DNA from: Massilia sp. YIM B02763
GTDB lineage: Bacteria > Pseudomonadota > Gammaproteobacteria > Burkholderiales > Burkholderiaceae_D
DNA length: 36,531 nucleotides
Direction: 5' to 3'
Assembly: GCF_030412015.1 (NCBI RefSeq)
Contig: NZ_JASNRD010000013.1
Location: 128,518 to 165,048, forward strand
The position numbers were made by a program, and so were the translations under genes. The notes under the pieces were generated by a model that saw only the letters and a list, made by a program, of their open reading frames with translations, did no database searches and was not told where the DNA came from. Of the stretch, positions 24,290 through 31,536 are shown in pieces. Within the stretch, counting starts at the first letter, position 1. Every line of letters starts with the position of its first letter.

Positions 24290-25051
24290 TTATTTCTTCG
24301 TGATCTTCTGCAGCACCTGCTCGACGACCTCGCCGCGGTCGCCCTCGGTGAAGCGCAGCTTGACCGGATACCACTCGTTGCCGGGGGCCAGCCACATGTC
24401 CAGCGTCTGCTCGCGAGAGCCCGGCGGCGTGCCGCGCGAAACGTGCACGGCCTCGACTTCGCCCATGCCGGTCTGGATCTTCTCGTTGCCCACCACGCGG
24501 AAGGTCCAGGGGTCCGCATCGCGCGGGCCCACCACGAAGAATTTCCACTCGGACCCCGGCTTGAACTTGTCCTTGGCGGCGCGCGCGACGGCGACCAGTT
24601 GCCAGGAGATCGACACGCGATCCTGCTCGCCGCCCTTGATCGGGTAGGTCTTGTCGCCGTCGCTGAAGCTGATGGTCCTGGCGTCGCGGTCGAAGGTGGC
24701 CGTGACGGGCTCCTTGCGGATGCGCTTGTCGTAGAACTCGGCGGGTGCCAGGCCGTAGCTGTCGACCGTGCCGTTGCTGCGGTTTTCCGTCAGCTTGCCC
24801 ATGATGGCCACGCGCGACTCGGCGCTCGCCGCATACTTGCCGGTGTCGGCGCGCCAGGTGATGACAGCGTCGCCCTTCAGGGCCAGGCCGCGCTGGGTGG
24901 CGCTGATGGCGTAGGCCAGGTCGGCCGAGGGCGGCAGGTCGAACGGGCGCTTGACGGCCGGGTGCTCCCCGGCGTCCTGGGCCCGGACGGCGGGCGCCGC
25001 GGCAAGGGTCAGCGCCAGGGCGGCGGCGGTGGCTTTGATCAAGGTGTTCAT
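24290..25051 (-). CDS. DUF3108 periplasmic protein (copy 2 of a tandem pair)
   Basis: The 253-residue product has a Sec signal peptide (residues 1-24, cleavage near VRA|Q). The rest is one DUF3108 domain, a beta-rich lipocalin/barrel-like fold of unknown function. Family marks shared with the neighbour are FDLPPSADLAYAISATQ, the WRADTGKYAASAE strand, FYDKRIRKEPVTATFDRDARTISFS and the closing LDMWLAPGNEWYPVKLRFTE. The start at 25051 (with GGAAA upstream) gives a normal signal peptide; a start at 25066 would add MRKTD. It follows the upstream DUF3108 gene by only 16 bases and is probably cotranscribed. Confidence 0.85.
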   Translation of the reverse strand: MNTLIKATAAALALTLAAAPAVRAQDAGEHPAVKRPFDLPPSADLAYAISATQRGLALKGDAVITWRADTGKYAASAESRVAIMGKLTENRSNGTVDSYGLAPAEFYDKRIRKEPVTATFDRDARTISFSDGDKTYPIKGGEQDRVSISWQLVAVARAAKDKFKPGSEWKFFVVGPRDADPWTFRVVGNEKIQTGMGEVEAVHVSRGTPPGSREQTLDMWLAPGNEWYPVKLRFTEGDRGEVVEQVLQKITKK

Positions 25052-25067
25052 ATCAGTTTTCCGCATG

Positions 25068-26261
25068 TCATTTTTCCATATTCTTGTTGTCGATCTTGAT
25101 GCTGCTGGCGGTCTGCGTCGTCACCGCCCCGTTCGCTTCGGTGTTGCGGATCTGGACCGGATACCAGCCGTAGCCCGGCGCCAGCCACAATTCCAGGCGC
25201 GAGTGGTAGGACCCCGGCTTGGGCGGGCGCACGAGGCGCCAGGTGGCGATGCGGCCCAGCTTCGTGTCGATCTCTTCCTGCCCGGCCACCGTGAAGCTGT
25301 ACACGGTGGCGCCGCGGTCTTCGCCGACCAGCAGGTCGATCGTGCCGGACAGTTGCTTGGGGTCGCCGCGGGCGATCGCCGCCAGTTGCAGCGGCACGCT
25401 GGCCTTGTCCTGGGCATACGGCACCAGCGGCACCTTCGCTTCGGATGCCGAGAACGTCAGCGTGCCTTCCTTGCGGTTGAAATGCGTGGCCGTCATCGCG
25501 CGGCCGCGCCGTTTCTCCGTCATCAAGGTGGGGACGAATCCCTCGTCTCCAACCGCGCCTTCGCTCGTCAGCGTCAACAGGTTCACGTGGGCGAACATGA
25601 TCTTGATGCCGGCCTCGACGCGGATGGTGTAGCCCGTCGGCGCGATGCGCCACGATAGCAGCTGGTCGCCGTTCCACTTGGTGCCGTTGGCGTCGGTACG
25701 CGCGACGTCGAGCACGATGTCGGCCGACGGCGGCAGGTCGATGCGGTAGCGGCGCGCGGCCGGCGCGGCGGCTTCCGGCGCGGGCGGGGCGGCCTGCGCC
25801 GCTGCCGGGGCTGCCGGCGAGGACGCGGCGGCGGCTTGCTGCGATTGTACGCCCGTTGCGGAAGCGGGAGCGCCCGCCTGTCCTGCCGCGTCGCCGGCCG
25901 CGGCCGGCGCACCGTCCGCCGACTCCGGCGCAGGGGCGCCCTCGGCGACGGCAACATCGGCACCGGCCCCCGTCTCGGGCGGAGGCGGCAGCGGCTCGGG
26001 ATCGATCTCGGGCAAGGGCGGCGGCGGTTCCGTGGCCGGCTGCGGCGGAGCCGGCGGCGGCAGCGGCGCGGGGGCCGGTTCCGGGACCGGCACCAGTTCC
26101 GCCGTGACCGGCGCGGCCGGACGGGCCGCATCGCCGCGGTGGCCGGGCGCGCGTCCAAGCTGGCCGCTCAACCACTCGAACACGAGCACGTGCAACAAGA
26201 CCGTCAACGCGCCCAGTACGAATTGCCGGCGGCGACGGTTCGGTACGGTAGTGGTGCTCAT
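25068..26261 (-). CDS. Membrane-anchored, proline-rich DUF3108 protein
   Basis: A 397-residue protein with a TonB-like layout. A basic cytoplasmic N-terminus (RRRRQ) is followed by one hydrophobic anchor (about 14-32, FVLGALTVLLHVLVFEWL). Next come about 135 residues of Pro, Ala and Glu repeats (about 45-170), extended enough to cross much of the periplasm. The C-terminal DUF3108 domain starts at RYRIDLPPSADIVLDV. The domain is paralogous to the whole of the next gene (LPPSAD, NRKEGTLTFSASE, LELWLAPGYGWYPVQIRNTE). Presumably the pair works at the inner and outer side of the periplasm; this is inference. The start at 26261 is the first ATG of the frame. Confidence 0.85.
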   Translation of the reverse strand: MSTTTVPNRRRRQFVLGALTVLLHVLVFEWLSGQLGRAPGHRGDAARPAAPVTAELVPVPEPAPAPLPPPAPPQPATEPPPPLPEIDPEPLPPPPETGAGADVAVAEGAPAPESADGAPAAAGDAAGQAGAPASATGVQSQQAAAASSPAAPAAAQAAPPAPEAAAPAARRYRIDLPPSADIVLDVARTDANGTKWNGDQLLSWRIAPTGYTIRVEAGIKIMFAHVNLLTLTSEGAVGDEGFVPTLMTEKRRGRAMTATHFNRKEGTLTFSASEAKVPLVPYAQDKASVPLQLAAIARGDPKQLSGTIDLLVGEDRGATVYSFTVAGQEEIDTKLGRIATWRLVRPPKPGSYHSRLELWLAPGYGWYPVQIRNTEANGAVTTQTASSIKIDNKNMEK

Positions 26262-26347
26262 CCCGCTAGTGTAGCCTGTCCACCCGTCCCGCGTCTGCGC
26301 GAACGGCTTTGACGGCCATTACTTATCTGTTAGGCTACCCGCAAACA

Positions 26348-26413
26348 GAGGCTGTCGCAAAAGGCGCATGGCGGCGTTGCGGCGCCTCGCCGTGCACCTT
26401 TTGCGACAGCCTC
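26348..26413. repeat. Long hairpin with perfect 17-bp arms upstream of phaM
   Basis: GAGGCTGTCGCAAAAGG (26348-26364) is perfectly repeated in inverse at 26397-26413. The 32-base interior continues the stem with one C-A mismatch and one G-T wobble (CGCATGGCG against CGCCGTGCA), so almost the whole 66 bases fold as one rod. It lies 18 bases before the phaM start, in its likely 5' leader. It resembles a REP/MITE-type palindrome or a transposon-end remnant; no transposase gene is present. Confidence 0.85.
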
Positions 26414-26431
26414 AAATACGAGGAGACGATC

Positions 26432-27145
26432 ATGCTGAAACCACCTGCCTCCGGCATTCCCGGGATGACGGACACGCTGGATTTCGTCAAGAACCTGTGG
26501 GGATCGATGCATCTTCCCGGCGCCGGCCTGCCCGGCATGTCCGGCATGGCGGGGCCGCCGCTGTCCATGGAAGACCTCGACAAGCGCATCGCCGACATGA
26601 AGGCCGTCGAATCCTGGCTGAACCTGAACCTGACCATGCTGCGCGGGACGATCCAGGCGCTCGAGGTGCAGCGCGGCACGCTGGCGACGCTGCGCTCGAT
26701 GAGCAGCTCGATGGCCGAAGCCATGCGCCAGTCCGGCGTCAGCGCCGAGAAGATGGCCGCGATGCCGTTCGCGCCCTTCTTCGCCGCGCCGCCGGCGGCT
26801 GGCGATGCGCCCAAGCCGGCCGCCGAGGCCGCGCCGCCGGCCGCATCGCCGGCCGAGGCCGCAGGCGGCGACAGCGCCCAGCCCGGCGCATCCGCGCCGG
26901 CGGGCCAGGGGCCGGACGGTGCAGGCGCCGCCGCCATGGGCATGCCGGCCGCGATGGCGTGGTGGAATATGTTGCAGGACCAGTTCGCCCAGGCCGTCAA
27001 CGTGGCGATGGCGCCTGCGGCGGACAGCGGTGCAGCCGCCAAGCCCGAACCGGGCCAGGACACGGCTCGGGCGCCCGAGCCCGAAGGAAAACCCGCCAGT
27101 GTCAACGGCAAGAGCCGCACCAGACCAAAAGCCGACAAGCCGTAG
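26432..27145 (+). CDS. phaM: PHA-granule regulatory protein PhaM
   Basis: In Ralstonia, PhaM binds polyhydroxyalkanoate granules, activates the synthase PhaC1 and tethers granules to the nucleoid. This 237-residue product has the conserved N-terminal block: DFVKNLWGSMHLPG (about 14-27), SMEDLDKRIADMKAVESWL (about 41-59) and NLTMLRGTIQALEVQRGTLATL (about 62-83). The middle is low-complexity Ala/Pro/Gly. A second amphipathic helix (WWNMLQDQFAQAVNVAM) follows, and the protein ends in a short basic tail (GKSRTRPKADKP), a weak version of the DNA-binding Lys-rich tail. The start ATG is preceded by GAGGAGACGATC. The TAG stop (27143-27145) is the beginning of a hairpin repeat. Its translation leader contains the long hairpin just upstream. 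Confidence 0.88.
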   Translation: MLKPPASGIPGMTDTLDFVKNLWGSMHLPGAGLPGMSGMAGPPLSMEDLDKRIADMKAVESWLNLNLTMLRGTIQALEVQRGTLATLRSMSSSMAEAMRQSGVSAEKMAAMPFAPFFAAPPAAGDAPKPAAEAAPPAASPAEAAGGDSAQPGASAPAGQGPDGAGAAAMGMPAAMAWWNMLQDQFAQAVNVAMAPAADSGAAAKPEPGQDTARAPEPEGKPASVNGKSRTRPKADKP

Positions 27146-27372
27146 GGTGGACGGCTTCGCCGTCCACGCGGTGATACGCGTCGTCTTCCGATCGATCATG
27201 CGATCGAAGGCAATACCCGTCTTCTTCCGATCGATCACCCGATCGAAGGCGATACCCGTCGTCTCCCGATCGATCACGCGATCGAAGGCGATACCCGTCC
27301 TCTTCCGATCGATCACGCGATCGAAGACGCATGCGTTCCTTGAACGCGTGGGCGGCGAAGCCGCCCACCCTA
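27143..27372. repeat. Paired inverted hairpin repeats flanking a tandem array (site C)
   Basis: The left copy (27143-27184) begins with the phaM stop TAG and carries TAGGGTGGACGG, loop CTTCG, CCGTCCACGCG, then GTGATACGCGTC. The inverted right copy (27340-27372) begins with TTGAACGCG and ends with the TAG stop of the minus-strand REC-TPR gene. In the right copy the stem reads GGGTGGGCGG / CCGCCCACGC: A-to-G on one arm is matched by T-to-C on the other, so pairing is kept. This compensatory change supports a functional hairpin. Confidence 0.88.
27181..27333. repeat. 39-bp tandem repeat array, four units
   Basis: Units at 27181-27219, 27220-27258, 27259-27297 and a shortened fourth at 27298-27333. 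Each has the form CTTCCGATCGATCA, then YGCGATCGAAGG, then CRATACCCG. Each unit holds two CGATCG palindromes. Units differ at only a few positions. The array lies between the two hairpins of site C; there are no unique spacers, so it is not a CRISPR array. Confidence 0.9.
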
Positions 27373-29073
27373 CTTTTCCTCGGGCTCCGGCTCGCGTTCC
27401 GGTTCGGGCTCCGGCTCCGGCTGCGGCTGCAGCAAGGCCAGCTGCTCCATCAACTGCGCGAAACGCTGCTGCCCCGGCAGCAGGCGGTCGACGTGGTGCA
27501 ACACCTCGTACGCTTCGGCCGACAGCGCCGCGTCGTAGCCCTGCTGCTGCATGTGCGACACCATGATCTGGGCCGCATTGAACAGGATGCGCTGGTTGTT
27601 CGGCACCTTGCGGCGGGCGTCGCGCATCCACTGGACGGCGGCGTCCAGCTTGCCCGTCTTCCACAGCAGCACGCCCTGGTTCATGAGGTCGCTCGCTTCC
27701 TTCTTCGAGGCCTGGATCAGGGCCATGCCCTCCTCGCCCATCTCCGCATTGTCGAAGATCTTCTGCACGTCTTCCAGCAGCAGCGGATTGTCGTGGTTGT
27801 TGCGGATCACGTAGCACAGCAGCTCGGCCGGCGCTTCCTTCATGCCGACCGCGAACATCAGGGTCGCCTGCTCCAGGCAGGTGGCCACGTCCGGGCGTTC
27901 CGGCGCCGCCTCCAGCAGCGCTTCCAGCTCCTCGCCGACCTTGCGCGCGCGGCGCTCGTCGCCGCTCTCGTGGTAGACGAGGCCTTCGGTGACCTTGGAG
28001 CGCACGATGACGTCCGGATGGTCGGCCACGAATTCGCGCTGGGCCTGGGTCAGGAGGCGCAGGGCTTCCTTCGTATCGCGCTTCTGGCCGTGCACGCGCG
28101 CCAGGCCCAGGTAGGCGTCCGGCGTCTTCATGACGGAATACTCGCCGATCGCCAGGCACTTGCGGTACGCTTTTTCCGCCAGCGGCATGTTGCCGATCTT
28201 GAGGGCGATATTGCCCAAGGAGCGCTGGCGCGTCACGGAGTTCGGCGACAGCTTCGCGGCCCGCTCCAGGATCGCGCACGCCTCTTCCTGCTTGCCCATG
28301 TTCTGGTAGGCCAGCGCGAGCTGGTCGTAGGCTTCGATGAAGTGGCGGTTTTCCGCGATCACGCCCTGGAACATCTGGCGCGCCTGCTCGAATTCGCCGT
28401 TCGCCATGCGGATCTTGGCCAGGCCCACGCGCGCCCACTGGTATTCGCGCTGGGCCAGCACGCGCTCGTACACGTCGCGCGCCTTGACCGGCTCGCCGCT
28501 CTTTTCCATCAGCCGCGCCTTCATGCGCAGCAAATCGATCTCGTGCGCCTTGTGCGCCTCGATCTGGACGTCGCACAGCCTGGCCGCGCGCAGGTAATCC
28601 TTGTCGGCATAGGCCTGGTCGATCGAGCGGAACACCTGCTTGCGGTGCCACACGCGGTTCAGGCGCGTGAGCAGCACGCCTTCCGTGATCGGCTTGATCA
28701 GGTAGGCATCCGGCTGGTGCTCGGCCGCGCCCATGACGGATTCCACGCTCTTCTCGGCAGACACCATCAGCCACACGGTGCTGGGATTGACGAGGTTGCG
28801 CACGCGCGCCTCTTCCAGCACCTGCTGGCCGTTCTTGCCGTCGCCCAGGTTGTAGTCGCACAGCACGACGTCGTAGCGGATGCGCGCGAGCAGGCCCATC
28901 GCCTCGCCGCCGGACGAGGCCTGGTCGATGTTCTTCGCGCCGAGGCTGCGCAGGCTCTCGCGCAGCAGCTGGCGGATGCCGACGAAGTCGTCGACGACGA
29001 GGTAGTTCTTGTCGGCCCAGTCGACGTCCTCGATCTTGCCGGCGCCGGCGGCGGGATGGGCGGCGGCGTTCAT
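27370..29073 (-). CDS. Response regulator with TPR output region
   Basis: The 567-residue protein starts with a REC domain (about 22-142): acidic pair Asp28-Asp29, phospho-acceptor Asp73 in CDYNLGDG, switch Ser/Thr near SAEKS, and Lys127 in LIKPI. Residues about 150-530 are helical tetratricopeptide-like repeats, with A-x-x-x-G-x-x-E/D-x-A patterns such as GLAKIRMANGEFEQARQMFQ and ALAYQNMGKQEEACAILERA. The tail is low-complexity PEPEPE. There is no DNA-binding domain, so output is probably through protein contacts. The start ATG overlaps the kinase stop (ATGA), making a coupled kinase-regulator pair. The TAG stop lies in a hairpin repeat. Confidence 0.88.
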   Translation of the reverse strand: MNAAAHPAAGAGKIEDVDWADKNYLVVDDFVGIRQLLRESLRSLGAKNIDQASSGGEAMGLLARIRYDVVLCDYNLGDGKNGQQVLEEARVRNLVNPSTVWLMVSAEKSVESVMGAAEHQPDAYLIKPITEGVLLTRLNRVWHRKQVFRSIDQAYADKDYLRAARLCDVQIEAHKAHEIDLLRMKARLMEKSGEPVKARDVYERVLAQREYQWARVGLAKIRMANGEFEQARQMFQGVIAENRHFIEAYDQLALAYQNMGKQEEACAILERAAKLSPNSVTRQRSLGNIALKIGNMPLAEKAYRKCLAIGEYSVMKTPDAYLGLARVHGQKRDTKEALRLLTQAQREFVADHPDVIVRSKVTEGLVYHESGDERRARKVGEELEALLEAAPERPDVATCLEQATLMFAVGMKEAPAELLCYVIRNNHDNPLLLEDVQKIFDNAEMGEEGMALIQASKKEASDLMNQGVLLWKTGKLDAAVQWMRDARRKVPNNQRILFNAAQIMVSHMQQQGYDAALSAEAYEVLHHVDRLLPGQQRFAQLMEQLALLQPQPEPEPEPEREPEPEEK

Positions 29074-29789
29074 GGCAGGCTCAGGATGAAGCAGCCGCCG
29101 CCGTAGGCGCCGCCGTTCTCCAGGCGCAGCGTGCCGTGGCGGCCGCGGTGGCGGTGCATCTTCGCGACTTCGCTCGAGAAATACAGGCCTAGGCCCGTGC
29201 TGTTGGTCAGGAAATTGACGCCGCCGATGTCGCGCGCGGCGCTGGCGCCGGCCTCGAGCAGCGCGGGCGGATAGCCGGGACCGTTGTCCTCGACGCGCAG
29301 CTCGAGCGAGCCGTCCAGTTCCCGGATCGCCAGGCGCACCGTATCGCAGGTGTAGTGGATGGCGTTGTTGATCGCATGCGACAGCACGCCCACGACCAGG
29401 TCTTCGTCCACGTGCCAGATCTGTGCGCGGTCGACGTCGACGTCCAGGCGGATGCCGCGCGAGCCGAGCAGCACGCGCGCGATCGCCACCACCTGGTCGA
29501 CCAGGTGGCCCATCTCGAGCGGCTGCAGGTCGAACGGATAATCCGGCTTGCCGACCTTTTTATACAGGGCCAGCAGCTGCATCAGGTTGTCGTTCAGGCG
29601 CTTGGTCTGGTACAGCATGTGCGCCAGCTGCGGATAGGCGCCGTCCTGGGCCGGAGAAGACTCGGCCAGCAGCCGTTCCAGCGTGCCGGACAGGACGCTG
29701 ATCGAATTCTTCATGTCGTGCGCTGTGGAAGCGAGAAACAGGAACAGCTCGTGCTCCGGGGCGTTGGGCGATTCGTCCATAGCGTCCAT
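29070..29789 (-). CDS. Soluble histidine kinase, partner of the REC-TPR protein
   Basis: A short kinase (239 residues from ATG 29789) with little beyond the catalytic core. The H-box STAHDMKNSISVLSG with His24 is directly at the N-terminus, so there is no sensor or membrane domain. The HATPase domain has an N-box (SHAINNAIHY), DNGPGYP and a GLGLYFS lid. The frame is open upstream to 29909, but the promoter with TATAAT at 29821-29826 lies inside that extension, so ATG 29789 (or 29780) is preferred. It overlaps the downstream regulator by ATGA. The signal must come from a partner protein or from the regulator. Confidence 0.85.
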   Translation of the reverse strand: MDAMDESPNAPEHELFLFLASTAHDMKNSISVLSGTLERLLAESSPAQDGAYPQLAHMLYQTKRLNDNLMQLLALYKKVGKPDYPFDLQPLEMGHLVDQVVAIARVLLGSRGIRLDVDVDRAQIWHVDEDLVVGVLSHAINNAIHYTCDTVRLAIRELDGSLELRVEDNGPGYPPALLEAGASAARDIGGVNFLTNSTGLGLYFSSEVAKMHRHRGRHGTLRLENGGAYGGGCFILSLP

Positions 29790-29820
29790 GACCGTCAGTG
29801 TGAAATGTTGCCGATCGCCA

Positions 29821-29853
29821 ATTATACCTTTGAAACTTCCAGTTTCTCTGGAA
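29821..29853 (-). promoter_or_regulatory. Promoter and inverted repeat before the soluble kinase gene
   Basis: A consensus -10, TATAAT (29821-29826, minus strand), sits 32 bases before ATG 29789. Just upstream, TTCCAG-TTTCT-CTGGAA (29837-29853) is a perfect 6-bp inverted repeat where the -35 would lie; no good -35 hexamer is present. Such an arrangement would suit a promoter that needs an activator bound at the repeat. The site extends to the very end of the upstream mnmC coding region (stop at 29857). Confidence 0.55.
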
Positions 29854-29856
29854 AGA

Positions 29857-31536
29857 TCAAAGTTCGGCACTCGCCACGCCCCGCGGACCGCGCGGACTGC
29901 GGCGCGCACGCAACACGAACCGGGCCGGGTCTAGCGCATCGACGAGGTTCGCTTCCAGCGGCAGCGGTTCGCCCTCGATCTGGGCCGCCAGCAGCTCGGC
30001 GCCCAGGCCCGCCCAGATCAGGCCGCGCGAGGCATAGCCCAGCAGCGCGTACAGGCCGGGGTGGCGCGGAACGTCGCGCAGGCGCTCGGTGGTGCCGGCC
30101 GCGTCGAAGTCCGGCAGCCGACCCACCAGCGGCAGGCGGTCCGGCGCGATGCAGCGAAAGCCCACGCGTCCCTGCAGCGGCGCGCCCGCCGCCGCCCGGG
30201 GGTCCGACAGCAGGCCGCGCAGCCGCTCCAGGTTTTCCGCATGCGAGGCCGGCGACAGGGCCGGATCGGGATCGGCGTCGTAGGTCGCGCCGGCACTGCA
30301 CACGCCACCGGACGGCGGCGTCAGGTAGGCTTCGCGGCACAGCACGACGGGCAGCGCCGGCAGCATTTCCGCGGGCACGTGGCTGACCTGGCCGCGCATG
30401 GCGGTCAGCGGCAGCGCGGCCGCCTGCGGAATGCGGATGGCGCCGGCGCCGTTGGCCAGGACCAGGTTCGGGGCATGGGCGACGAGGTTGCCGGCCGCGC
30501 CGCGCACCTGCCACTGGCCGTCCGCGCGTTCGATGGCCACGTCGCCCACGCCGAAGCGCTGCTCCAGCCGGGCCCCGCAGGCGGCCACCAGGGCGTCGCA
30601 CACGCTGCCGGGGCGCGCCCAGCCGCCCTGGCGGAACAGCCAGCCGCCGTCCGGCGCGGGCAGGCCGAGCAGCGCCTCGGCCCGGGGCGCTTCCAGCCAT
30701 TCGGCGAAGTCCGCCGGCACGGCGCCGCTGGCGGCGATCTCGCGCGACACGGCGGCGTGATCCGCATCGCGCGCCAGCTGCAGCACGCCGCAGGCGGCGC
30801 CGTCGATGGCGCGGCCGATGCCGCCGAGGCGTTCCCAGTGGCGCAGCGCGAACAGGAAGGCGGCGCGCGTCAGGCGCGTCGGGACGTTGTCGTCCTTCGA
30901 CAGCAGCGGCATGAAGATGCCGGCGCGGTTGCCGGACGCCTCCATCGCGGGACGCGCGTGGCGCTCGACCAGCGTCACCTGCCAGCCGCGCGCGCACAGG
31001 CGCTCGGCCGCGGCGCAGCCGGCGATGCCGGCGCCCAGCACGACGGCGCGCCGCTCCGGCGCGGGGGGCAAGGGCGGACGGGGCTTGCGGCTGGCGAAGC
31101 GCGCGCGCTGGGTGCCGGGTTCGAACACGAAGCCCTGCGCCTGCAGCGCGGCCACTTGTTCGCCGGTCAGTCCATGGCCCAGCAGGCGCGCATTGGCGGC
31201 GGCCACGCGTGCCAGCGGCCGCGCAAAGCCGGTGCCGGCATGCTCCAGGCCCACCAGGCGGAACAAGTCGACGCGCCCCACCAGCTGCGCCAGCGCCGTC
31301 TCGACCGGGGCGTTGACCAGGTCGACCGTCAGCCCCGGCTCGGCCTGCGGAAAGCGGTGGAAGCCCGGCTGCAGGTGGTCGCACACGGCGATCAGGTGCA
31401 GGTGCGGCGGGCGCTGCGGGTCCGTGCGCCAGACGTCCGCGAGCACGCGCACGTCGGCTCCGCCGCCGTGGCGGGAATCGAAGACGGTGTAGCGCGACGA
31501 GGCGTGCCAGTGCTCGCGGTAGTCCATCGCCGTCAT
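29857..31536 (-). CDS. mnmC: MnmC-like FAD oxidoreductase with decayed methyltransferase half
   Basis: MnmC completes mnm5s2U34 in tRNA: the C-terminal FAD domain oxidises cmnm5 to nm5, and the N-terminal SAM domain methylates it. Here the FAD half is intact: GAGIAG at 168-173, then the ERHARPAMEASGNRAGIFMP motif with the conserved GNRAG, and the family end LLGYASRGLIWAGLGAELLA. The N-terminal part (about 1-150) is short and lacks the expected SAM-binding GFGxGxN and the DGFAP active-site motif; HGGGADV and DLFRLVGLEHAG stand in their places. Total length is 559 against 668 in E. coli. ATG 31536 overlaps the tag stop as ATGA; 31554 and 31527 are alternatives. It probably retains only the oxidoreductase step. 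Confidence 0.85.
   Translation of the reverse strand: MTAMDYREHWHASSRYTVFDSRHGGGADVRVLADVWRTDPQRPPHLHLIAVCDHLQPGFHRFPQAEPGLTVDLVNAPVETALAQLVGRVDLFRLVGLEHAGTGFARPLARVAAANARLLGHGLTGEQVAALQAQGFVFEPGTQRARFASRKPRPPLPPAPERRAVVLGAGIAGCAAAERLCARGWQVTLVERHARPAMEASGNRAGIFMPLLSKDDNVPTRLTRAAFLFALRHWERLGGIGRAIDGAACGVLQLARDADHAAVSREIAASGAVPADFAEWLEAPRAEALLGLPAPDGGWLFRQGGWARPGSVCDALVAACGARLEQRFGVGDVAIERADGQWQVRGAAGNLVAHAPNLVLANGAGAIRIPQAAALPLTAMRGQVSHVPAEMLPALPVVLCREAYLTPPSGGVCSAGATYDADPDPALSPASHAENLERLRGLLSDPRAAAGAPLQGRVGFRCIAPDRLPLVGRLPDFDAAGTTERLRDVPRHPGLYALLGYASRGLIWAGLGAELLAAQIEGEPLPLEANLVDALDPARFVLRARRSPRGPRGVASAEL

Noticed and set aside
26348..26413. Insertion sequence bounded by 17-bp inverted repeats
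   Set aside because: Only 32 bases lie between the arms, with no transposase and no target-site duplication visible; described as a hairpin repeat instead.
27181..27333. Possible CRISPR array
   Set aside because: The units are contiguous copies of 39 bp with no unique spacers between repeats and no cas gene nearby.
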